Source of the DNA: a virus
IMG/VR virus record: IMGVR_UViG_3300034356_002301
Span: 1-38,274 of that record
Length of the DNA stretch: 38,274 nt
Strand: one strand, 5' to 3'
The notes under the pieces are model-generated. The model was given only the letters and a program-made list of their open reading frames with translations, was not told where the DNA came from and made no database searches. Shown here one piece after another: positions 33,419 through 38,274 of the stretch; positions within the stretch are counted from its first letter, which is position 1; each line of letters begins with the position of its first letter. A program made the position numbers and the translations under genes.

Positions 33419-33513
33419 TTGTTTTTTCCTTTCTCAGTCCAAATATTCAGGTATGAAACGAGTGTGGCTCGGTAGCCGGGCTTTGTCCACTTCAGAATCG
33501 GTTTCTTGTCCAT
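33415..33513 (-). CDS. tiny basic protein, 32 residues
   Basis: A short frame from ATG 33513 to a TGA that overlaps the next GTG start (GTGA). AGGAGG lies about 12 bases before the ATG, inside the end of the HTH gene, a little far but usable. The product (MDKKPILKWTKPGYRATL...) is basic with a short aromatic helix. The overlap with a strong neighbour and the fill of the gap support translation. Function unknown. Confidence 0.45.
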   Translation of the reverse strand: MDKKPILKWTKPGYRATLVSYLNIWTEKGKNK

Positions 33514-33517
33514 AGGT

Positions 33518-34042
33518 TCAACTTACCTCCTGTGTCAAGGCTTCCGCCCTCCAGCGGTTTACCGTTCGACGGCTGATTTTCAAGGCTTGGCTTACTTTTC
33601 GCACAGAAATACCGTCCTCGAGCATTTTCAGCCCCTCGGATCGCCGGGCATCTACTATGGGACTCCTTTTGCGTAGATACCTTTGATCGGCTGACCATAC
33701 ATCGTCGGGGATCATGCGTTCTGAAATCAAGTTTTCTGTCATTACGCGGTCGGCGGCTCCATATCTGTCAGCCCGACCACCACGCTCCCAATCACTCCAA
33801 CGCCGAATAGTCGCGTCAGGTTGTTGGTTTTTGACAACGCCCTCAGAAAGCAGGAAAGCAATGAACCTGGGGCCATCCAACCAGCGGGGGAGTTCTTCGG
33901 GTTTGTCCATGAAATAAACACTAGCGAGCTTGTCAAATGGTGGTGGTCTGGAAGGTGGTTCTGCCTGATCCCAATTTGGGAAGCCCGGGAATTGGTTAGC
34001 CCCCTGGAACGGCAAAGGGGCCGCACGGCCCTTGACTGCCAT
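33518..34042 (-). CDS. HTH protein, possible small terminase subunit or regulator
   Basis: A 174-residue protein, first gene of the long leftward block. I chose ATG 34042 over the frame start at 34075 (TTG). The N-terminal third is Pro-rich. The middle has the pattern IRRWSDWERGGRADRYGAADRVMTENLISERMIPDDVW, much like a motif common in actinophage small proteins (RxWRxGxxADxYxxDRxL...LPDxxW). The C-terminus is a clear helix-turn-helix (RRSEGLKMLEDGISVRKVSQALKISRRTVNRWRAEAL). It lies five genes ahead of the terminase, so it may be the small subunit that recognises the packaging site, or a late-gene regulator. Confidence 0.65.
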   Translation of the reverse strand: MAVKGRAAPLPFQGANQFPGFPNWDQAEPPSRPPPFDKLASVYFMDKPEELPRWLDGPRFIAFLLSEGVVKNQQPDATIRRWSDWERGGRADRYGAADRVMTENLISERMIPDDVWSADQRYLRKRSPIVDARRSEGLKMLEDGISVRKVSQALKISRRTVNRWRAEALTQEVS

Positions 34043-34354
34043 ACGACCCCGTTTGCTATGCTTCCAGCAGATCAACGAAGAAAGCGAGGAAAGCGTATCA
34101 AATAGCAGAACTTGACAACTCCATGGCGCGAGTCCCGGCAGAGTGACCTATGAACGGGGCGGTGAATCGGATTCTGACGGCTACCTACTCTAGCGAGGCA
34201 AGGAAAGCGCGATCCCCGGCTAACTGACATTGAACCAGGCTCTAGTACGCAGACAGCATCATGGAGAAAAGCCTAGCCTCGGGAGAAGGGGCGCTAGTGG
34301 GGGGCTACCCCAGAGAGGGTCGAACTGTGCCCAATTTCCTGTAAACTAGGCGGT
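34043..34354. other. divergence gap with weak micro-frames, no firm gene
   Basis: This 312-base stretch separates the leftward block from a rightward small gene. I see only very short rightward frames: ATG 34059 (15 residues, basic), ATG 34150 (25 residues) and ATG 34261 (27 residues, stop at 34342), none with a ribosome site. A truncated relative of the 13-base element (TTGACTGCCATA, 34032-34043) overlaps the start of the HTH gene. A TTGACA word at 34111 lacks a fitting -10. GGAAAGCG occurs twice (about 34093 and 34201). The DNA may hold control sites or a small RNA; nothing is proved. Confidence 0.4.
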
Positions 34355-34561
34355 ATGGAACAGCGCAAACAACTGGCCCGAGCAATGGCTACCAGGAAGA
34401 AGTTGAGGCCCATCAAGGCCAAGTTTGAGGATTCCCTGGGGCCGCAGAGAAGTGCTCAGCTAGTCAACCGTGGCTACACCTACAGCAACGGATACTGGCG
34501 GCAAACCAGACCTCCTTACCGTAGACCCGCGCCTTTTACGCCGTCCCAACTTCCTGCGTAA
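34355..34561 (+). CDS. small basic protein, leaderless start candidate
   Basis: A 68-residue basic protein (MEQRKQLARAMATRKKLRPIKAKFEDSLG..., GYWRQTRPPYRRPAPF). TGTAAACT (extended -10 form, hexamer 34342-34347) lies seven bases before the ATG, so the transcript could begin at the start codon, as in leaderless genes. No ribosome site is visible. Its TAA ends at 34561, directly beside the tRNA gene on the other strand, so it is convergent with it. The charge suggests RNA or DNA binding; no family known. Confidence 0.6.
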   Translation: MEQRKQLARAMATRKKLRPIKAKFEDSLGPQRSAQLVNRGYTYSNGYWRQTRPPYRRPAPFTPSQLPA

Positions 34562-34632
34562 CTCGGGGTAGAGGACTCGAACCCCTATTGCCGGGACCAA
34601 AACCCGGTGTCTTACCGTTAGACGAACCCCGA
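34562..34632 (-). tRNA. tRNA-Gln (anticodon UUG)
   Basis: The minus strand folds as a full cloverleaf. The acceptor stem TCGGGGT pairs perfectly with ACCCCGA (34563-34569). The D-arm is GTCT/AGAC. The anticodon stem CCGGG/CCCGG holds loop TTTTGGT, so the anticodon is TTG (reads CAA). The T-arm AGGGG/CCTCT encloses TTCGAGT. The discriminator base is G and CCA is not encoded. The gene ends flush with a rightward gene at 34561 and starts flush with the stop of a small leftward gene at 34633, so no spare bases remain on either side. Confidence 0.93.
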
Positions 34633-34728
34633 TCAACTACAGCGGTAACACCTGCCGCCCTTGAGGTCAGCGACGGGGAAGTAGACCCCGCACTTCCCAC
34701 AGGCCGCGTATGAAGTGGAAACGGTCAT
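34633..34728 (-). CDS. tiny zinc-ribbon protein, 31 residues
   Basis: A short frame from ATG 34728 to TGA 34633, missed by length filters. It reads MTVSTSYAACGKCGVYFP..., ending CYRCS, with CGKC and CYRC about 14 residues apart: a complete minimal zinc ribbon. AGGG lies a few bases before the ATG, and the gene follows the previous TAG closely. Its stop directly abuts the tRNA 5' end, so processing of the tRNA would cut at the end of this message. Probably a small nucleic-acid-binding protein. Confidence 0.68.
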   Translation of the reverse strand: MTVSTSYAACGKCGVYFPVADLKGGRCYRCS

Positions 34729-34734
34729 TGAACC

Positions 34735-34962
34735 CTAGTACCGGGAACCTTCGTGAAAACTCTCCAGGATCGCCTCTATGCGCTTGGCAGGCACTCCCTG
34801 CTTCCGTGCGTGAGTGATAGCAGCAGCCACAGCGTCCTCGCAGTCGTGGTATTGGATTCGGGCTGACTCCCTTTTGGAGAGGGACCGGGTAAGTCTGACA
34901 ATCCACGAATCAAACTCGCGGCCCTCCACAAACTCCTTGCCGTCATTGTTCTTGATCGTCAT
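34735..34962 (-). CDS. small helical protein
   Basis: A 75-residue protein from ATG 34962, which overlaps the upstream stop as ATGA and has AGGAAG eight bases before it; the GTG at 34968 would be too near that site. The N-terminus is charged, and three helices follow (SWIVRLTRSLSKRESAR, DCEDAVAAAITHARKQG, AKRIEAILESFHEG). The last two resemble a short helix pair with a turn at GVPAK, which could be a DNA-binding unit. No family recognised. It lies in a three-gene leftward set with two zinc ribbons and a tRNA. Confidence 0.62.
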   Translation of the reverse strand: MTIKNNDGKEFVEGREFDSWIVRLTRSLSKRESARIQYHDCEDAVAAAITHARKQGVPAKRIEAILESFHEGSRY

Positions 34963-35150
34963 AGCCACAACTTCCTGGTCAGGTGTTTCCAGATTCTAGA
35001 TCGAATAGGAACCCTACGACACTCAGGACACAAGGCACCCCAATAACGCTTTCCTATTTGGTCGTACCGAATGTAGCGCCGGTCAACGCGGTTCTGGCAC
35101 CCATCGCATTTCAGGTGGCTAGAAGGAAATCTCGGGGGAATGTCAAGCAC
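34959..35150 (-). CDS. zinc-ribbon protein, 63 residues
   Basis: The frame starts at GTG 35150, with AGGA seven bases upstream. It has CDGC near residues 15-18 and CPEC near 41-44, spaced by about 22 residues with basic and aromatic residues (RRYIRYDQIGKRYWGAL), a standard zinc ribbon. The C-terminal tail is very basic (RRVPIRSRIWKHLTRKLW). It is the first gene of the set running left into the tRNA. Two CTTGACA words stand near the start (35141-35147 and 35170-35176). Probably RNA- or DNA-binding. Confidence 0.65.
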   Translation of the reverse strand: MLDIPPRFPSSHLKCDGCQNRVDRRYIRYDQIGKRYWGALCPECRRVPIRSRIWKHLTRKLWL

Positions 35151-35245
35151 CTACTCATCCTAATCCCTCTGTCAAGAGTATTCACAGGTCGGCTGCCGGG
35201 AGTTTGTCAGGTACGCCTTCCCTGTTCATCTTTAGGGGGCATCTA

Positions 35246-35407
35246 GTGGGCCTGGCAGTAAAAGCGTTTCCCCGTGTTTCTGGAGGCTATCTGGCTCTAG
35301 CAAGCCAAGTAGGGCCGGGGAGAAAGGGCTGCCGGGTTTTCAGGGTTAGTTTCCTGTTCTTGGCTCTAGTCCTACCTGTTTTGGCTTGTAGCCTAGTGAT
35401 CGGGTAG
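35246..35407 (+). CDS. possible small membrane protein
   Basis: A 53-residue frame from GTG 35246 with AGGGGG six bases upstream. Its last third is one strongly hydrophobic stretch (VSFLFLALVLPVLACSLVIG) with an LVLPVLAC-like run, and the preceding part is basic, giving a possible N-in anchor. Five bases of T follow a weak hairpin at 35401-35419 but are nine bases away, so it is not a clear terminator. The frame lies in CTAG-rich DNA and codon use is unremarkable, so it could be chance. Confidence 0.33.
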   Translation: MGLAVKAFPRVSGGYLALASQVGPGRKGCRVFRVSFLFLALVLPVLACSLVIG

Positions 35408-36024
35408 TGATCTAGCCCGTGAGGGGGGTTTTTGTGCTGTTGGTACCCATATATAAACATCCATACATCACATCACTTCACCGCCTCCCCTCCCCTTCTG
35501 CCTACCTGTGAACATGTGCGTACTAGCACGAGGATGGACCCCCGGACACCTAGTTCACGATGAAACAAGCCGTACAGATAGCCTAACCTCGAGGCCAGCA
35601 AGCCTAGTCCTGATGCCAGATGCCGGGCACCTAGTCGCCTGAGTGAATGAGTAGGTGAGAGGGTTTACCCTAGTCAACAAGCCACCTAGCTCAGCCACCT
35701 AGCTCAGCCAACAGGCGACCATGCCACCTAGCACTAGCCCCTAGTCCCTAGTGAGTGAGAGCAGGTAGAGAGGGAAGCCCGCGAAGTCAGGCAGCCAAGC
35801 CAGGCCGAGCCGACCTAGTGCTATCTAACCCTCAAGGATGCCGACCCGATGCCAGCCACCACGCCACCTAGCGAACGCAGCCGAGCCGCTGCCAGGAGCG
35901 CAGAGAATGGACACCCAAGCCCCTAGCACTACAGGAGCAGGAGCAGGAGGGAAGCCCGGAAGCCCGCGCCATTATTCGCCGCAGATGCCCGAGCCGATGC
36001 CCGCAGATTCTTTGCTCCCAGCCC
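35408..36024. repeat. CCTAGY-rich, mainly non-coding divergence region
   Basis: No convincing gene lies here; the best frame is 42 residues (35514-35642) without a ribosome site. The stretch is marked by CTAG words: about 19 between 35240 and 35930 by hand count, against roughly 14 in the first 10 kb. Most read CCTAGT or CCTAGC in the plus orientation. There is also an AT-rich patch (about 35452-35480, with CATATATAAACATCC), a run of purine-free bases (about 35478-35505) and a 13-base tandem repeat at 35681. It looks like a binding-site array, such as an origin or control region. Confidence 0.6.
35681..35706 (+). repeat. tandem 13-base repeat GCCACCTAGCTCA
   Basis: Two exact, adjacent copies (35681-35693 and 35694-35706). 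A third, shortened copy begins at 35723 (GCCACCTAGCACTAG), and GCCACCTAGCG recurs at about 35862. All keep GCCACCTAGC, the longest form of the CCTAGY word of this region. Direct repeats of this size can serve as iterons for an initiator protein or as sites for a regulator. Confidence 0.75.
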
Positions 36025-36059
36025 TTGACAAATGCCAGCGGAGGGTATACTTTCCCCGC
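36025..36059 (+). promoter_or_regulatory. early rightward promoter with TTGACANATGCCA site 3
   Basis: TTGACAAATGCCA (36025-36037) supplies a perfect -35 box. TATACT (36046-36051) follows at a 15-base spacing, or TACTTT (36048-36053) at 17. The ATG at 36060 lies eight or six bases after the -10, so the transcript probably starts at or next to the start codon. The extended match with site 2 on the opposite strand is TGGCATNTGTCAAGGG. This is the best promoter in the window and would drive the zinc-finger, small-protein and clamp genes. Confidence 0.7.
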
Positions 36060-36704
36060 ATGAGTCAGACAACGACAGACACCGCCGCCCCAGCCATGCA
36101 CAAAACCACCACAGGAGGAACCGCACCGATGCCCGCACTATATGGACGAAAGAACGGTGGCAAATGGCACCGCGTCAGCACCGACGCAACCCACCGCGCC
36201 CACTGCAACCAGCGCAACCAGGCGACCACCACCAGCACCGAGCGCCCGACCGCCAACCTTTGCGGCCAATGTTTCAAGACCGCACAAGACACCACAGCCG
36301 CCCAGGACAGCAAGCACCTCGAGGAACTTTGGACCGAGAACGACCGCAAGCACCAAGCAACGACAGACGAAGGAGCCGCAAGAATGGACAGCAAGCCCGA
36401 CGAATGGCAGCCCAGAGCCGCCACCAAAGCAGAAACCGCCAAGCACCTAGCAGACAACGAAGCCCGGAGGATGGACACCGCAGCGGACCCCGCTTGGATG
36501 AAAAACCAAATCTATGTAGTGGAAGCCCGCCCGCACCACGACGCACCGCACGACGGAGCGACTTTGACCCATTGGACCTACCACGCCAAGCAGATCACAG
36601 ACGCACGGATGCGGAAGCACCACAAGGACCGAGGCGTGAAGTTCTACGGATACCGTGAAGCCGAAGCCGAAGCCAGCCGCGCCAACCGCAGCCAGGAGGC
36701 ATAA
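36060..36704 (+). CDS. zinc-finger-type early protein
   Basis: A 214-residue protein from ATG 36060, which follows the early promoter so closely that the message would be leaderless. A second start at ATG 36129 has AGGAGG ten bases upstream and may give a shorter form (MPALYGRKNGGKWHRV...). After this point come HRAHCNQRN and LCGQCF, a possible His/Cys zinc site, as in many small actinophage proteins. The rest is charged and helical with little hydrophobic core. The frame contains two copies of AGRATGGACA, read as R-M-D-S/T. No specific function known. Confidence 0.65.
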   Translation: MSQTTTDTAAPAMHKTTTGGTAPMPALYGRKNGGKWHRVSTDATHRAHCNQRNQATTTSTERPTANLCGQCFKTAQDTTAAQDSKHLEELWTENDRKHQATTDEGAARMDSKPDEWQPRAATKAETAKHLADNEARRMDTAADPAWMKNQIYVVEARPHHDAPHDGATLTHWTYHAKQITDARMRKHHKDRGVKFYGYREAEAEASRANRSQEA

Positions 36705-36706
36705 GA

Positions 36707-36916
36707 ATGGACAGCGCCTACGGATACACGCCCGCATACACGACGCAAGCCGCCCGCGATGCGTTCAGGTGGCAAGGGAAGCGATACGCCGACCACATAG
36801 AGCAAAGCGCCCTAGAGATGGCCGCCCGATTCAAAGCCCGAGGACAGCACGACGAAGCCCGGAAGATGGTAACGCGCACCATTGGCGAAGCCCTACAGGG
36901 TAACGACGGAATCTAA
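36707..36916 (+). CDS. small early protein, unknown function
   Basis: A 69-residue protein from ATG 36707 with AGGAGG seven bases upstream. The start codon lies inside a copy of AGRATGGACA. The product (MDSAYGYTPAYTTQAARDAF..., HIEQSALEMAARFKARGQHDEARKMVTRTIGEAL) is helical after residue 12 and mildly basic. No domain recognised. It follows the zinc-finger gene with a two-base gap and precedes the clamp, so it is probably co-transcribed. Confidence 0.65.
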   Translation: MDSAYGYTPAYTTQAARDAFRWQGKRYADHIEQSALEMAARFKARGQHDEARKMVTRTIGEALQGNDGI

Positions 36917-37019
36917 ACCGCAGCCAGGCGACAGGGAGAAAGACCCCGAGCGGATCACGCCCGCAGTCGCCCTTGCCCATACCGGGCAGACCAAACCACC
37001 ACAACGCAAGGATGGACAC

Positions 37020-38129
37020 ATGAGCGCAAGCACCAAACAGATCAAAGAAGCCGTGGCAATGGCCCGGAAGTTCGAGAAAGAATTCGGACCAAGCACCAGC
37101 AGCACCGACCCGGGCACCATTGCCCACATGAACAGCCGAGGAATTACAGTTTCACACGGCCAGAATTGGCTGCGGATAAAGTTTGCCGAGCCTATCGGCG
37201 GACTGTGGGAAGTACCGCAGCCCGTTCGCCTCGAGGATGCCGCGAAGGTAGCCGGAGAATGGACAGCGAAGGACACGCCGAAAGCCCACGCGACCCCGGG
37301 CGGAGGATGGACAGCCGCAGGGATTGAGTTCCCGCCCGCAGAAGCGAGCGATACCAGCGACCCGACCACGGAAGCCAGGACGCAGGGAGCAGCAACCTAC
37401 GCAACCGCAGACCTGCACGACCTTGCAGCGAAGGTAGCGAGCAAGGACGATATGCGCCCCGTTCTGACAGGCGTAAGGTTCGAGCCTGATGCAATGGTGG
37501 CGACGGACAGTTACAGGCTTGGAGTCATTACCGCAGATGGCCCGAGCGCAGGCATAACCGTGCCCGGAGCAGCCGTAAGGATCGTGACCGAGAAGGCCGG
37601 AGAATGGACAGCACTACGGACGGAGCCGGAAGCCGACCCCGAGAAGCCGGGCACCGTTGCCGGACTTGAGACAGTCACCAAAGCGGGCAACAGCGTAACG
37701 GTTGAAGTCGGAGCAATCAGCGGGCAGTTCCCGAATTACACGCAACTATTCCCAGAGTATTACGAGTGCAGCGCCAGGATGGACACCGCCGCAGCACTAG
37801 CCGCAGCGAAGAAGGTCAAGAGATGGGCAGCGAATAACAAGCCCGCAGTGATCGAGTGGAGCGCCGGAGCCGTGACCCTCGAGTTTCCGAACGAGAACGG
37901 CCCGAGCGTAAAGCCGCAGCCAATCACCAACGGAAGCCCGCCCAGGTATCAAGTAAGACAGGACGGGGACGAGTTCCCGAGGATCGGCATAAACCCCGAA
38001 TTCTTGCACGACGGCCTCGAGTTCACCGGAGAAAATGCCACGCTCGAGGCCACCGGCCCGCTTCGCCCCGTAAATCTCAACAGCGGAAACCGCCGCTATC
38101 TTCTGATGCCCGTAAGGATCGGAGCATGA
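37020..38129 (+). CDS. DNA polymerase III beta-clamp-like protein (sliding clamp)
   Basis: A 369-residue protein from ATG 37020, with AAGGA seven bases upstream; this length is close to cellular DnaN (about 366). The frame extends to 36882 upstream but that part lacks a start signal. The diagnostic parts are DMRPVLTGVRFEPDAMVATDSYRLGV in the middle (the beta-clamp KxxxRPxLxGVxF...T-D-S-YRL signature) and the C-terminal NRRYLLMPVRIGA (the MPxR-type end). The N-terminal third is weaker. A clamp tethers a polymerase to DNA. Its presence suggests a replication module further right. The gene carries four AGRATGGACA copies in two frames. Confidence 0.85.
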   Translation: MSASTKQIKEAVAMARKFEKEFGPSTSSTDPGTIAHMNSRGITVSHGQNWLRIKFAEPIGGLWEVPQPVRLEDAAKVAGEWTAKDTPKAHATPGGGWTAAGIEFPPAEASDTSDPTTEARTQGAATYATADLHDLAAKVASKDDMRPVLTGVRFEPDAMVATDSYRLGVITADGPSAGITVPGAAVRIVTEKAGEWTALRTEPEADPEKPGTVAGLETVTKAGNSVTVEVGAISGQFPNYTQLFPEYYECSARMDTAAALAAAKKVKRWAANNKPAVIEWSAGAVTLEFPNENGPSVKPQPITNGSPPRYQVRQDGDEFPRIGINPEFLHDGLEFTGENATLEATGPLRPVNLNSGNRRYLLMPVRIGA

Positions 38130-38274
38130 GAAACCCGGGCAGATTCTACGCAGCCTGCACAGTTGCCGTATCGGTTGCGATGTTCGCAGCCGTTCAATTC
38201 GACGGATGGAAGGATGGACAAAGCCAGCCCAGAACAGCGGAAGAAATAGCCCGCGCACATGAGCAGCACGAACA
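38126..38274 (+). CDS. membrane-anchored protein, C-terminus cut by window edge
   Basis: The frame begins at ATG 38126, overlapping the clamp stop as ATGA, and is open to the window edge (49 codons). A basic start (MRNPGRFY) is followed by one hydrophobic segment (AACTVAVSVAMFAAVQF) and then a charged stretch (TAEEIARAHEQHE). It may be a single-pass membrane or secreted protein. It includes the last AGRATGGACA copy, read as K-D-G-Q. No family can be named from this part. Confidence 0.6.
   Translation, partial: MRNPGRFYAACTVAVSVAMFAAVQFDGWKDGQSQPRTAEEIARAHEQHE

Larger units (their letters stand above)
35904..38220 (+). repeat. dispersed 10-mer AGRATGGACA, ten plus-strand copies
   Basis: Exact copies start at 35904, 36381, 36468, 36704, 37009, 37256, 37304, 37601, 37776 and 38211, and eight of ten continue as SC, making a 12-base word. 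One more copy stands at 351 in the plus orientation and one variant at 35531. They fall in non-coding DNA, at two gene starts and inside genes in all three frames (R-M-D, E/G-W-T, K-D-G). No minus-strand copy was found. Protein selection cannot explain matches across frames, so the DNA or RNA word itself appears to be kept. Confidence 0.85.

Noticed and set aside
34272-34330. Likeness to a 23S rRNA helix (TCGGGAGAAGG...CGCT)
   Set aside because: The match is about 15 bases and the conserved neighbours of that rRNA region are missing, so it is most likely chance.
35514-35642. 42-residue rightward frame with GHLV twice
   Set aside because: No ribosome site or promoter fits; its leucine and valine pairs come from the CCTAGT words themselves.
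35408-36060. Recoded TAG: the many CTAG words could mark a gene with TAG read as an amino acid
   Set aside because: TAG is used as a normal stop elsewhere (for example at 22926 and 26159), and reading through TAG does not open a long frame in the array.
1-38274. CRISPR array, insertion sequence, integrase or attachment site
   Set aside because: No regular spacer-repeat units, no transposase or integrase motifs, and no tRNA-half direct repeat seen. The tandem repeats in the divergence region lack spacers of even length.
1-38274. Window as a complete circular genome
   Set aside because: Joining the two ends does not complete either truncated gene in a convincing way, and polymerase, primase and helicase genes are missing.

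Overview
The window reads as part of the genome of a double-stranded DNA tailed phage, most likely one infecting an actinobacterium. Virion genes include a large terminase, portal, scaffold, capsid protein, tail adaptor, collagen-like fibres and ejection-type proteins. No tape-measure gene or contractile sheath gene is visible, and the head-tail adaptor, the stabilisation-type tail protein and three large internal-type proteins favour a short-tailed (podovirus-like) particle. The actinobacterial guess rests on family resemblance of the small HTH and zinc-ribbon proteins, frequent GTG starts, three candidate leaderless start sites and moderately high GC. The host is an inference, not a reading. 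Both window ends cut a gene, so this is probably a slice of a larger genome.

Layout. Positions 34042 down to 1 form one long leftward (minus) block, packed so that most neighbours overlap by ATGA, GTGA or TAATG. Reading leftward it holds an HTH protein and four tiny genes, the large terminase (32857-31340), small genes including a five-repeat protein, the portal (29589-27586), the scaffold, and the major capsid protein (26146-24875) followed by a strong intrinsic terminator. Then come a small conserved gene, a GT2 glycosyltransferase, the tail adaptor, a stabilisation-type tail protein, four fibre proteins (three collagen-like), a GT4 glycosyltransferase, two medium internal-type proteins, and a 2561-residue virion protein ending in two cell-wall hydrolase domains. 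A lysis cassette follows (two small membrane proteins, an M15 endolysin, a holin candidate), then an HTH-metallophosphatase fusion and a DNA-metabolism cluster: HNH nuclease, ribbon-helix-helix protein, OB-fold-like protein and RecB-type nuclease.

A single rightward HTH gene (3055-3591) interrupts the block. It faces the cluster across a short divergent promoter region and ends at a nested inverted repeat.

Between 34.0 and 36.0 kb transcription diverges. This stretch has a tRNA-Gln(UUG) packed without spare bases between two small genes, two zinc-ribbon genes, and about 0.9 kb of mostly non-coding DNA very rich in CCTAG. To the right the early-type genes run rightward: a zinc-finger protein, a small protein, a DnaN-like sliding clamp and a truncated membrane protein.

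The most unusual signals are in the DNA itself. A 10-base word, AGRATGGACA (usually followed by SC), occurs ten times between 35.9 and 38.2 kb, always on the plus strand, in all three reading frames and in non-coding DNA. A second signal is the CCTAGY array. A third is a shared 13-base element, TTGACANATGCCA, at three gene-start regions. Together these suggest a dedicated sequence-recognition or regulatory system in the early and divergence region. Its function cannot be decided from sequence alone.
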